Part shown: positions 20,045 through 31,476 of the stretch, in pieces
How the letters are laid out: every line of letters begins with the position of its first letter
How positions within the stretch are numbered: position 1 is the stretch's first letter
NCBI RefSeq assembly: GCF_018614955.1
Contig: NZ_JAGGNV010000035.1
Span: forward strand, 62,001-126,000
Origin: Variovorax paradoxus
GTDB taxonomy: Bacteria; Pseudomonadota; Gammaproteobacteria; Burkholderiales; Burkholderiaceae_C
DNA: 64,000 nt
Direction: 5' to 3'
Position numbers and translations under genes: made by a program
Notes under the pieces: model-generated
What the model saw: only the letters and a program-made list of their open reading frames with translations
Database searches by the model: none
Told to the model about the DNA's origin: nothing

Positions 20045-22093
20045 TCAGGCCGGCTGCGCCTCGGTCATTCCCTGGTGGCGCAACAGCGCGTCGAGCTGCG
20101 GCTCGCGGCCCCGGAAGGCCTTGAAGGACTCCATCGCGCTGCGGCTGCCGCCGGCTTCGAGGATGGCCTGGCGGTATTTGCGGCCGGTCTCGATGCTCGG
20201 CTCGCCATTGGCGCCGGCGGTCTCCTCGAAGGCCGCGTAGGCGTCGGCACTCAGCACCTCGGCCCACTTGTAGCTGTAGTAGCCGGCCGCGTAACCGCCC
20301 GAGAAGATGTGGCTGAAAGTGTTGGGCGTGCGGCTGAAGGGCGGCGAAGGCATCACCGCGACCTCGTCGCGCACCTTGCCGAGCAGCGCCATCACGTCGC
20401 CCGGCTGGGCACTGGCGGCGTCGTACTCGGTATGCAGCAGCATGTCGAACAGCGAGAACTCGATCTGGCGCAGCGTCTGTAGGCCGCTCTGGAAGTTCTT
20501 GGCCGCGGTCATCTTGTCGAACAGCGCGCGCGGCAGCGGCTCGCCGGTGTCGACGTGCGAGGTCATGTGCGCGAGCACATCCCACTCCCAGCAGAAGTTC
20601 TCCATGAACTGGCTCGGCAGTTCGACCGCATCCCATTCGACCCCGCTGATACCCGAGACGTCACGCTCGTCGACCTGCGTGAGCATGTGATGCAGGCCGT
20701 GGCCGAATTCGTGGAACAGTGTCGTCACGTCGTCATGCGTGAGAAGCGGCGGCTTGCCGTCGACGCCTTCGGCGAAGTTGCACACCAGTTGCGCGACCGG
20801 GGTCTGCAGCGTGCCGGTGTCCGGCCTGCGCCAGCGGGCGCGCACATCGTCCATCCAGGCGCCGCCGCGCTTGGCGGCACGGGCGGCCGGATCGAGATAG
20901 AACTGACCGACCTTCTGCCCCGCGCGTTCGATGCGGTAGAACTCGACGCTCGGATGCCACACCGGCGCGCTGTCGCGACGGATCGAGACCTCGAACAGCG
21001 TCTCGACGATCTTGAACAGGCCGGCCATCACCTTCGGCGCGGTGAAGTACTGCTTGACCTCCTGCTCGCTGAAGGCGTAGCGCGCTTCCTTGAGCTTCTC
21101 GCCGATGTAGCTCCAGTCCCAAGGCTGCGGGTCGACGATGCCGAGCTGCTGCGCCGCGAAGACCCGCAGGTCGGCCAGGTCGCGTTCGCCGTAGGGCCTG
21201 GCCTTGGCCGCGAGATCGCGCAGGAACTTGACGACCTGTCCGGACGATTCCGCCATCTTGGGCACGATGGAAAGCTCGCCGAAGTTGGGATAGCCCAGGA
21301 GCTTCGCCTCTTCCTGGCGCAGTGCGAGGATCTCGCGGATCAGCTCGGTGTTGTCGAAGGCCGAGTCGCCGAATTCGCTGGCGCGCGTGACGTAGGCGCG
21401 ATAAAGCTTCTCGCGCAGCGCGCTGCTCCTGGCGAACTGCATGACCGGCAGGTAGGAGGGCATCTTCAGCGTGAGCTTGTAGCCCTCCTTGCCCTCGGCT
21501 TCGGCCGCCGCGCGTGCCGCGCTGACGACATCTTCCGGCAGGCCCTCGAGCTCGCCGAGCGGGGCGTAGTACGCGAACGCATCGGTCGCGTCGAGCGCGT
21601 TCTCGCTGAACTTCTGGCTCAGCTCGGCCTGGCGCTCCTGGATTTCAGCGAAGCGCTTCTTCGCGTCGCCCTGCAGTTCGGCGCCGCCGAGCACGAAGTT
21701 GCGCACGGCGTAGAGGTGCGCCTGGCGCTGCTCGGGATTCAGCGTTGCCGGATCGATCGCCTTGTACTTGGCGTAGAGGCGCTCGTCGGAGCCCAGGCGC
21801 GTCCAGAAGGCGGTGACGCGGGGCATCGCTTCGTTGTAGGCGGCGCGCAGTTCCGGCGTGTCGGCGACCGCGTTGAGATGGCCCACGGCGCCCCAGGCGC
21901 GGCTGAAACGCTCCGAGGCGACATCGAGCACCTTGGCGATCGCGGTCCAGTCGGCCGGGAATTCGGGCGTGGTCACCGTCTGCAGCGCGGCCTCGGCGTC
22001 GGCGAGCAGCACATCGACCGCGGGTGCGACATGCTCGGGCCTGATCCGGGCGAACAGCGGGAGGTCGTTGAAATCGAGGAGCGGATTGGTCAT
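20045..22093 (-). CDS. prlC: Oligopeptidase A (M3 metallopeptidase)
   Basis: Zinc endopeptidase that degrades short peptides such as cleaved signal peptides, 682 residues. The M3 zinc motif HEFGHGLHHML lies in the expected C-terminal half with the downstream Glu ligand in ELPSQFMENFCWE. The N-terminal NPLLDFNDLPLFARIRPEHV is typical of OpdA. Cytoplasmic, no signal peptide. Lies 34 bases downstream of folD on the same strand, so the two may be co-transcribed. Confidence 0.95.
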   Translation of the reverse strand: MTNPLLDFNDLPLFARIRPEHVAPAVDVLLADAEAALQTVTTPEFPADWTAIAKVLDVASERFSRAWGAVGHLNAVADTPELRAAYNEAMPRVTAFWTRLGSDERLYAKYKAIDPATLNPEQRQAHLYAVRNFVLGGAELQGDAKKRFAEIQERQAELSQKFSENALDATDAFAYYAPLGELEGLPEDVVSAARAAAEAEGKEGYKLTLKMPSYLPVMQFARSSALREKLYRAYVTRASEFGDSAFDNTELIREILALRQEEAKLLGYPNFGELSIVPKMAESSGQVVKFLRDLAAKARPYGERDLADLRVFAAQQLGIVDPQPWDWSYIGEKLKEARYAFSEQEVKQYFTAPKVMAGLFKIVETLFEVSIRRDSAPVWHPSVEFYRIERAGQKVGQFYLDPAARAAKRGGAWMDDVRARWRRPDTGTLQTPVAQLVCNFAEGVDGKPPLLTHDDVTTLFHEFGHGLHHMLTQVDERDVSGISGVEWDAVELPSQFMENFCWEWDVLAHMTSHVDTGEPLPRALFDKMTAAKNFQSGLQTLRQIEFSLFDMLLHTEYDAASAQPGDVMALLGKVRDEVAVMPSPPFSRTPNTFSHIFSGGYAAGYYSYKWAEVLSADAYAAFEETAGANGEPSIETGRKYRQAILEAGGSRSAMESFKAFRGREPQLDALLRHQGMTEAQPA

Positions 22094-22127
22094 GGTCTTG
22101 TTCAGATGGCGGGCAGGGGGCTCGAGT

Positions 22128-22985
22128 TCAAGTGGCCTCGGCGGCGCGTTCAGCCGACTCGATCGTGTTGACGAGCAGCATCGTGATGGTCATCGGGCCG
22201 ACGCCGCCGGGCACTGGCGTGATCCAGCCGGCCACCTCGCGCACGCCGGCGAAATCCACGTCGCCGCAGAGCTTGCCCTCGTCGTTGCGGTTCATGCCGA
22301 CATCGATCACCACGGCGCCGGGCTTGACCATGTCGGCCGTGAGCACATTGCGCTTGCCGACGGCCGCGACCACCACGTCGGCCTGGCGCGTGATGGCGCC
22401 GAGATCGCGTGTTGCGCTGTGGCAGATGGTGACGGTGGCGTTCTTCGCGAGCAGCATCAGTGCCATCGGCTTGCCGACGATGTTGCTGCGGCCGATGACG
22501 ACGGCGTGCCTGCCTCGCAGTTCATAGCCGATCGACTCCAACATCTTCATGCAGCCGTAGGGCGTGCAAGGCCAGAAGCCGGGCATGCCCGTCATGAGCG
22601 CACCGGCGCTTGCGACGTGGAAGCCGTCGACATCCTTGGGGGGGGCGATGGCCTCGATGACCTTCTGCGCGTCGATGTGCGCGGGCAACGGCAGCTGCAC
22701 CAGGATGCCGTGGATCGCCGGATCCTTGTTGAGCGCCTCGACGCGCGCCAGCAGATCGGCTTCGCTCAGCTCGGCCGGGTACTTCTCGAGCACCGAATGC
22801 AGTCCGTTGTCCTCGCAGGCCTTGACCTTGTTGCGCACGTAGACCTGGCTGGCGGGGTTCTCCCCGACCAGGACCACGGCCAGGCCGGGCACGACGCCGC
22901 GGGCCTTGAGCGCCGCGGCCCGCGTCGCCACCTCGGCACGCAGCGTTCGGGAGAGGGCGTTGCCGTCGATCAGTTGAGCTGTCAT
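22128..22985 (-). CDS. folD: Methylenetetrahydrofolate dehydrogenase/cyclohydrolase
   Basis: Bifunctional one-carbon enzyme making 10-formyl-THF, 285 residues. Catalytic lysine region YVRNKVKACEDNG, DVDGFH, substrate/cofactor motif GRSNIVGKPMA, and the C-terminal TPVPGGVGPMT. Start is the ATG at 22985. No Shine-Dalgarno; instead a small dyad TTGGA-N3-TCCAA (22991-23003) covers that position. A strong terminator-like hairpin ends 20 bases upstream of the start. Confidence 0.97.
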   Translation of the reverse strand: MTAQLIDGNALSRTLRAEVATRAAALKARGVVPGLAVVLVGENPASQVYVRNKVKACEDNGLHSVLEKYPAELSEADLLARVEALNKDPAIHGILVQLPLPAHIDAQKVIEAIAPPKDVDGFHVASAGALMTGMPGFWPCTPYGCMKMLESIGYELRGRHAVVIGRSNIVGKPMALMLLAKNATVTICHSATRDLGAITRQADVVVAAVGKRNVLTADMVKPGAVVIDVGMNRNDEGKLCGDVDFAGVREVAGWITPVPGGVGPMTITMLLVNTIESAERAAEAT

Positions 22986-23005
22986 CGGTTTTGGATTTTC
23001 CAAGT

Positions 23006-23029
23006 AAAAACGCCCGCTTGCGCAGGCGT
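23006..23029 (-). terminator. Intrinsic terminator after the response-regulator gene
   Basis: On the minus strand, an 8-bp stem (ACGCCTGC/GCGGGCGT with one T-G pair) closes a GCAA tetraloop and is followed by TTTTT. It lies between the two-component genes and folD. A second perfect stem, GGCTATCG-N3-CGATAGCC (23043-23061), stands between it and the regulator stop codon. Confidence 0.75.
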
Positions 23030-23062
23030 CGAAGATCGGTATGGCTATCGGGACGATAGCCG

Positions 23063-23695
23063 CTAGGCTGCCTTGCCGGGCGCCGCCTGTCCCAAGGCGA
23101 TCTTGAGCAGGTCGGCCACCGTGTTCGCGTTGAGCTTTTCCATGATGTTGGCGCGGTGCGCTTCCACCGTCTTGATGCTGATGCCGAGGTCGTCGGCGAT
23201 CTGCTTGTTCAGCCGGCCGGCGACGATGCGCTCGAGCACCTGCGCCTCGCGGCCGGTGAGCTTGGACAGCAGCGCGTCGCGGCTGGCCGACTGCTGGTGC
23301 TGCGCGAAGGCGCCGCGCGCGTGTTCGAGCATGCGCTCGACCAGCGCCACCAGCGCTTCGTCGTTGAAGGGCTTCTGGATGAAATCCATCGCGCCCTTCT
23401 TCATGCTGTCGACCGCCATCGGCACGTCGCCGTGACCGGTGATGACGACGATCGGCAGCGGCGAACGGCGTTCGATCAGGCGGTCTTGAAGTTCGATGCC
23501 CGACATGCCGCCCATGCGGATGTCGACGATCAGGCAGGCGACCTCGCGCGGGTCGTAGCGCGACAAGAACGACTCGGCCGAATCGAAGCAGCGAACGCGG
23601 TAGTCCTTGCCTTCGAGCAGCCATTGCAACGAATCGCGGACCGCTTCGTCGTCATCGACGACATAGACCGTGCCCTTCTTGGGAATCAAACTCAT
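23063..23695 (-). CDS. FixJ-type response regulator (receiver + LuxR HTH)
   Basis: 210 residues. Receiver domain 1-125 with acidic pocket VVDDDE, phospho-acceptor D58 in CLIVDIRMGG, and the conserved Lys in FIQKPF. C-terminal LuxR-type HTH (about 143-200) with LTGREAQVLERIVAGRLNKQIADDL. The family includes FixJ, TodT and DctR. Its ATGA start overlaps the end of the kinase gene, so the two form one operon and surely one pathway. Targets are not known; the divergently transcribed aceE operon is an obvious candidate. Confidence 0.93.
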   Translation of the reverse strand: MSLIPKKGTVYVVDDDEAVRDSLQWLLEGKDYRVRCFDSAESFLSRYDPREVACLIVDIRMGGMSGIELQDRLIERRSPLPIVVITGHGDVPMAVDSMKKGAMDFIQKPFNDEALVALVERMLEHARGAFAQHQQSASRDALLSKLTGREAQVLERIVAGRLNKQIADDLGISIKTVEAHRANIMEKLNANTVADLLKIALGQAAPGKAA

Positions 23696-26235
23696 GCGGG
23701 TACCTTCGCCTCGTTGCTTGCTACGGAATCAATAGCGTCCAACACCGGAATCCAGAAGGAAAAACGGCATCCGACCACGTCCGGGCCATTGTAGATGTTC
23801 TCTGCCTTCATCCGGCCGCGGTGCGACTCGACGATGGTGCGGCAGAGGTTGAGCCCAATGCCCATGCCTTCGGGCTTGGTGGAGAAGAAGGCTTCGTAGA
23901 GCCGATCCATCACTTCCGGCGCGAGGCCCATGCCGGTGTCCTGCACCGAGAACTCGACCGCGTTCTGGCCGTCGATGACCTTGGGCAGCACGCGCAGCTC
24001 GACGCTGCGGCGTGCCAGCGGTCGGTCGGCCAGGTCGATCGATTCGGCGGCGTTCTTCAGCAGGTTGACCATCACCTGCTCGATCAGGATCGGGTCGACC
24101 CGCACCACCGGAAGCCGTGCTGCCACGTAGTGGTTGAGGCGCACGTTGCGGCGCCGCAGCTCGATGCCGGCGAGCTCGACCGCTTCGCTCACCATGGTCG
24201 AGACCTCGGCCGGTGTCCGGTTGGGCTCGCTGCGTTTCACGAAGGAGCGGATGCGCTGGATGATCTGGCCCGCGCGCTGCGCCTGCTTGGAGGTCTTGTC
24301 GAGCGCCGCGAGCAGCGCTTCGGAATCGATCTGCTGCCCGCGGATGCGCGACATCATGCCGTTGCAGTAGTTGGTGATGGCGGTCAGCGGCTGGTTGAGC
24401 TCGTGCGCGACGCTGGACGCCATCTCCCCCATGGTGATCAGCCGGCTGGCGGCCTGCGCGCGGTCGGCCTGCGCGGCCGACAGGTCTTCGGCATCGCGCC
24501 GCGGCGTGATGTCGGTGGCGATCACGAGTTGCGCCAGCCGGCCGTCGACCCAGGTCAGGTAGCGCGAGCGCACCTCGAGCCACTTGCCGAGCTCGGGCAC
24601 GAAGATCTCGTTGTTGGCCGGCTGCGCGGCGGTCAGCTGGTCGATCGGCAGGCCGGCGAAGGGATCGACATCGTCGAGCGCGTCGTCGTGCGCATGCGAG
24701 GCCGGTACGCCGGCCTGCGCCACCATCCCCAGGTGCCCCACGGTGTCGGAGCCGAACCAGAGCCGGTACAGCTTGTTGGCGAACAGCAGTTCCTCGCTGC
24801 CGAGCGGCGCCACCGACACCGAGGCATCCAGCGCCTCGAGCACCGTGGTGAAGCGCTCGTAGGAGGCCGACAGCTGTTCGCGGATGCGGGTGGGCTCGGT
24901 GATGTCGGTCATCGAGGTCATCCAGCCGGTCTGGTGGCCCCGCGCATCGATCAGTGGCGACACGTAGAGGCGGGCGTTGAACACGCTGCCGTTCTTGCGC
25001 TTGACGCGCACCTGGAAGCCGCCGGGCAGCGCTCGGCCGTGCAGCTCTTCCTCGAGCCGCTCGTTCATGATCTCGCGGTCGGATTCCAGCCAGTAGGGGA
25101 AGGGCGGGGTCTGGCCCACGAGCTCGCTCTCGTCCCAGCCCGTCATCGCGCAGAAGGCCGCGTTGACGTAGGTGATGCGGCCCTCGAGGTCGAGCACGCG
25201 CATGCCGGTCAGCATGGAGTTCTCCATCGCGCGCCGGAAGTTGGTTTCGGCCACGAGGGCCTGCTGGGCCTGGAGGCGCCGGCGCGTGTGGCGCCAGGTG
25301 CCGATCAGCATCCAGCTCGTGAGCACGCTGAGCGCGCCCACCAGCCAGAACAGGCCATTGCCGACCACGCCCTGCGAAGTGCGGTAGGCCTGCGCGCGCA
25401 GCACCAGTGCGTTGCCCACCGGCGAAACCGGAACTTCGTATTCGTTGGTCTGTTCGGACCAGGGCAGAAGGCGGGTTTCGGCCTCGCGCGGACTCGCGAC
25501 CGTGTTGCCGGCGATCAGGCCGCCCTTGGCATCCAGCAGCGACACCGCGTAGCGCGCCGACACCTCGGAGGGCATGCCGTAGCGCAGCAGCCCGTCGATC
25601 GAAAACTCGCCCAGCACCATGCCCGCGAACAGGCCCTGGTCGAAGAAGGGGATGTGCAACTGAAGCATGGACGGCGGGTCGCTGCCGGCCACCGGTTGCG
25701 AGAACACCGGCTGGCGCAGCTCGCGCGCCAGTGCGTAGTTGCTCTCGATGTCGCCCGGCCGCAGCACGTCGCCCACCGCATGCTGCTGCGCCGGATGGAC
25801 GCTGGGCGCCGCGTAGCCCGCCTTGAAGCGGCGCCGGTCGTCGATCCAGCTGATCGCCTGCAGCTCGGGAAACTGGCTAACCAGCGATTCCGAGCGGCTT
25901 GCGAACTCGGTGGCGTCGATCTCGCGGTTGGAGGCATCGCGCGCCAGGCGCATCAGCTGCTCCTGCCGCTCCAGAAGCCGCAGGCGCACGCGTTGCTGCG
26001 CGTACTCCACGTCGCGCTTCACCGACTCCTGCTCGCGCTCCACCTCTTCTGCGCGCAGATACCAGAAGGCCGCGACGATGGCTGCGAGAAAGAGCAGCAC
26101 CGCCGCCAGCGGCGCCAGCATCGCGACCGCATCCTGCAGCACCGGCGTCTGCCGGCGCCACCAGCGCCGCCACCAGGACAGCGGCGACGCGTTGACAGCG
26201 CTGCGCGCGACCGCGATCGGAGAGGAAAAGGGCAT
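23692..26235 (-). CDS. Membrane histidine kinase with extracytoplasmic sensor and PAS domains
   Basis: 847 residues. Membrane helix about 37-60, periplasmic CHASE-like sensor (about 70-290), second helix about 295-315, then PAS 1 (about 330-450, ending in a PAC-like GWMTSMTDIT), a second PAS-like segment (about 455-585), and a FixL/DctS-type kinase core: H-box SSVAHELNQPLTAITNYC, N-box LLKNAAESI, and G-boxes VQDTGMGLAP and GMGIGLNLCRTIVESH. It should phosphorylate the downstream FixJ-type regulator. The ligand is not readable from the sequence. Divergent from aceE across 225 bases that hold a perfect palindrome. Confidence 0.9.
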   Translation of the reverse strand: MPFSSPIAVARSAVNASPLSWWRRWWRRQTPVLQDAVAMLAPLAAVLLFLAAIVAAFWYLRAEEVEREQESVKRDVEYAQQRVRLRLLERQEQLMRLARDASNREIDATEFASRSESLVSQFPELQAISWIDDRRRFKAGYAAPSVHPAQQHAVGDVLRPGDIESNYALARELRQPVFSQPVAGSDPPSMLQLHIPFFDQGLFAGMVLGEFSIDGLLRYGMPSEVSARYAVSLLDAKGGLIAGNTVASPREAETRLLPWSEQTNEYEVPVSPVGNALVLRAQAYRTSQGVVGNGLFWLVGALSVLTSWMLIGTWRHTRRRLQAQQALVAETNFRRAMENSMLTGMRVLDLEGRITYVNAAFCAMTGWDESELVGQTPPFPYWLESDREIMNERLEEELHGRALPGGFQVRVKRKNGSVFNARLYVSPLIDARGHQTGWMTSMTDITEPTRIREQLSASYERFTTVLEALDASVSVAPLGSEELLFANKLYRLWFGSDTVGHLGMVAQAGVPASHAHDDALDDVDPFAGLPIDQLTAAQPANNEIFVPELGKWLEVRSRYLTWVDGRLAQLVIATDITPRRDAEDLSAAQADRAQAASRLITMGEMASSVAHELNQPLTAITNYCNGMMSRIRGQQIDSEALLAALDKTSKQAQRAGQIIQRIRSFVKRSEPNRTPAEVSTMVSEAVELAGIELRRRNVRLNHYVAARLPVVRVDPILIEQVMVNLLKNAAESIDLADRPLARRSVELRVLPKVIDGQNAVEFSVQDTGMGLAPEVMDRLYEAFFSTKPEGMGIGLNLCRTIVESHRGRMKAENIYNGPDVVGCRFSFWIPVLDAIDSVASNEAKVPA

Positions 26236-26326
26236 CGCGCGAGTTTAGGGGAAGGGCCTGCCGCGCGAGTGGCAGGCGTGCAGTGCCATGGCTGCGAACG
26301 AGGCCGTGTGCTTCATTTTTCCATTG

Positions 26327-26347
26327 ATGAAATTCAATGAATTTCAT
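26327..26347. promoter_or_regulatory. Perfect 21-bp palindrome between kinase and aceE genes
   Basis: Arms ATGAAATTCA (26327-26336) and TGAATTTCAT (26338-26347) are exact inverted copies around one A. It overlaps a possible promoter (TTGATG at 26324, CATAAT at 26345) reading towards aceE, and lies 113 bases before the aceE start. A weaker dyad GAAAT-N6-ATTTC follows at 26373-26388. The surrounding stretch is clearly more A/T-rich than the neighbourhood. The regulator is unknown. Confidence 0.65.
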
Positions 26348-26460
26348 AATAAGAAAACGTCACGCACTATTTGAAATTGAGATATTTCTGTGAGAAACTC
26401 CCGCGCGCTGCCGGATACGGCACTAAATTACCAGCCACACCCCTCAAAAAGGAGACAAGC

Positions 26461-29187
<2,727 letters not shown>

Positions 29188-29233
29188 ACAACAACCAACA
29201 ATCAACTGCGCCTCTAGGGCGGGAGACACTTTT

Positions 29234-30889
29234 ATGGCAACAGTGGAAGTCAAGGTGCCGGACATCGGCGATTTCGATGAAGTCGCAGTGATCGAAGTGC
29301 TGGTAAAGGTGGGCGATTCGGTAAAGGCCGAGCAGTCGCTCATCACGGTGGAGTCGGACAAGGCCTCGATGGAAATTCCATCGAGCCAGGCCGGCGTCGT
29401 GAAGGAACTCAAGGTCCAGGTCGGCAGCAAGGTCAAGGAAGGCTCGGTCGTGCTGGTGCTCGAAGGCGAGAGCGCAGCTGCGGCGCCCGCAGCGTCCGCG
29501 CCTCCTCCGGCTGCGGCGCCGGCGCCTGCAGCGTCTGCACCAGCGCCGGCTGCGGCTGCTCCGGCTGCGGCCGCAGGCCCGATCGAGGTCAAGGTGCCGG
29601 ACATCGGCGACTTCAAGGATGTCGCCGTGATCGAGGTGCTGGTGAAGCCCGGCGACACCATCAAGGAAGAACAATCGCTGATCACGGTCGAGTCGGACAA
29701 GGCGTCGATGGAAATTCCATCTTCTGCGGCCGGCGTGCTCAAGGAACTCAAGGTCAAGGTCGGCGATACGGTCAACATCGGTGATCTGATCGCGGTGGTC
29801 GAAGGTTCGGGCGGCGGTGCCGCTGCCGCTCCGGCGCAGGCTGCTGCAGCGCCCGCGCCCGCGAGCGCATCGGCACCTGCGCCGGCCGCGGCCCCGGCAC
29901 CATTCGCTGCGCCGGCCGCCGCGCCGCCTGCGCACGACCCCACGGTCGCTCCCAGCGGCAAGCTGCCGCATGCATCGCCCTCGGTACGCAAGTTCGCGCG
30001 CGAGCTCGGCGTGCCGCTCGAGGAAGTCAAGGGCAGTGGACCCAAGGGCCGCATCACCCAGGAAGACGTGCAGAACTTCACCCGCGCGGTGATGAGTGGT
30101 GCGGCCAGCACCAAGGCCTCGGCGGCAAAGGCGCCCGCGGGCGGCGGCGGCGAAGCCCTCGGCCTGCTGCCGTGGCCCAAAGTCGACTTCACCAAGTTCG
30201 GCACTGTCGAGCGCAAGGACCTGTCGCGCATCAAGAAGATCAGCGGCGCCAACCTGCACCGCAACTGGGTGATGATTCCGCACGTCACCAACAACGACGA
30301 AGCCGACATCACCGAGCTCGAAGCCTTCCGCGTTTCGACCAACAAAGAGAACGAGAAGTCCGGCGTCAAGGTCACGATGCTGGCTTTCGTGATCAAGGCG
30401 GTGGTTTCGGCGCTGAAGAAATATCCCGAGTTCAACACCAGCCTTGACGGCGACACGCTCGTCTACAAGCAGTACTACAACATCGGCTTCGCGGCCGATA
30501 CGCCCAATGGGCTCGTGGTGCCGGTGCTCAAGGATGCCGACAAGAAGGGCGTGCTCCAGATCAGCCAGGAGATGGGCGAGCTCGCGAAGAAAGCGCGCGA
30601 CGGCAAGCTCGGCTCGGCCGACATGCAGGGTGGCTGCTTCTCGATCAGCTCGCTCGGCGGCATCGGCGGCACGCACTTCACGCCCATCATCAACGCGCCC
30701 GAAGTCGCGATCCTCGGCCTGTCCAAGAGCGCGACCAAGCCGGTGTGGGACGGCAAGGCCTTCCAGCCGCGCCTGATCCTGCCCTTGTCGCTGTCTTACG
30801 ACCATCGCGTCATCGATGGCGCTTCGGCCGCCCGGTTCAATGCGTACCTGGGCCAGGTCCTCGCCGACTTCCGCCGCGTTCTCCTATGA
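29234..30889 (+). CDS. aceF: Dihydrolipoamide acetyltransferase (PDH E2)
   Basis: E2 core of the pyruvate dehydrogenase complex, 551 residues. Two lipoyl domains (about 3-77 and 117-192), each with the lipoyl-lysine motif VESDKASMEIPSS, joined by Ala/Pro-rich linkers. A peripheral subunit-binding domain follows (about 240-280, ASPSVRKFARELGVPLEEVKGSGPKGRITQEDV), then the catalytic domain with SYDHRVIDGASAARF. Its last codon overlaps the next gene by ATGA. Confidence 0.98.
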   Translation: MATVEVKVPDIGDFDEVAVIEVLVKVGDSVKAEQSLITVESDKASMEIPSSQAGVVKELKVQVGSKVKEGSVVLVLEGESAAAAPAASAPPPAAAPAPAASAPAPAAAAPAAAAGPIEVKVPDIGDFKDVAVIEVLVKPGDTIKEEQSLITVESDKASMEIPSSAAGVLKELKVKVGDTVNIGDLIAVVEGSGGGAAAAPAQAAAAPAPASASAPAPAAAPAPFAAPAAAPPAHDPTVAPSGKLPHASPSVRKFARELGVPLEEVKGSGPKGRITQEDVQNFTRAVMSGAASTKASAAKAPAGGGGEALGLLPWPKVDFTKFGTVERKDLSRIKKISGANLHRNWVMIPHVTNNDEADITELEAFRVSTNKENEKSGVKVTMLAFVIKAVVSALKKYPEFNTSLDGDTLVYKQYYNIGFAADTPNGLVVPVLKDADKKGVLQISQEMGELAKKARDGKLGSADMQGGCFSISSLGGIGGTHFTPIINAPEVAILGLSKSATKPVWDGKAFQPRLILPLSLSYDHRVIDGASAARFNAYLGQVLADFRRVLL

Positions 30890-31476
30890 CGACCGTCGTG
30901 GCCGTCCGTAAAGGCGGCCAAGTGGTGATGGCGGCCGATGCGCTGGTGACCTTCGGGGACACGCGCCTGTCCTTCAATGCCGAGGCGAACCAGAAGCTCT
31001 TCAAGGTCGCCGATGCGGAGGGCGAGAGCGTCTTCGCCGTTGCCGGCGCGGCCGCGCACTTCCTCGTGCTGCAGCAGGCGCTGGCGGCCCAGCCGGCGGA
31101 TGCGCTGCGCTTCGGCAGCAAGGACCAGATCTTCCGCACCTTCACGCTGCTGCATCCGGTGCTGAAAGAGTCCTTCTTCCTGCAGACCAAGGAAGACGAG
31201 CACGATCCCTACGAATCGAGCCAGTTCACGATGCTGCTTGCCAACCCGAGCGGCATCTACGGGATCTACAGCTACCGCGAGGTCTTCGAGTTCAAGCAGT
31301 TCTGGAGCATCGGCTCGGGACGCAGCTTTGCGCTCGGCGCCATGCACGCGGCCTACGACAAGGCACGTTCGGCGCGCGAGATCGCGGAATCCGGCGTCGC
31401 CGCGGCCTGCGAATTCGATCGCAATTCGGCAGGCCCCATCGACGTTCTCACACTCAAACTGAAGGTGTCCAAATGA
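30886..31476 (+). CDS. Betaproteobacterial proteasome homologue (BPH), HslV-like Ntn hydrolase
   Basis: 196 residues of the proteasome/HslV fold. After Met removal the chain starts TTVVAVRKGGQVVMAADALVTFGD, giving an N-terminal threonine nucleophile, Asp17 in AADALVTFGD, and a Lys (NQKLF) a few residues past the HslV Lys33 position; a GSGRSFALGA loop matches the conserved Ser/Gly region. This pattern fits BPH, a self-compartmentalised peptidase-like ring known in betaproteobacteria with no known unfoldase. No hslU or hslV is near. It overlaps aceF and lpdA by ATGA on both sides, so it is translated in step with the PDH complex. Confidence 0.85.
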   Translation: MTTVVAVRKGGQVVMAADALVTFGDTRLSFNAEANQKLFKVADAEGESVFAVAGAAAHFLVLQQALAAQPADALRFGSKDQIFRTFTLLHPVLKESFFLQTKEDEHDPYESSQFTMLLANPSGIYGIYSYREVFEFKQFWSIGSGRSFALGAMHAAYDKARSAREIAESGVAAACEFDRNSAGPIDVLTLKLKVSK

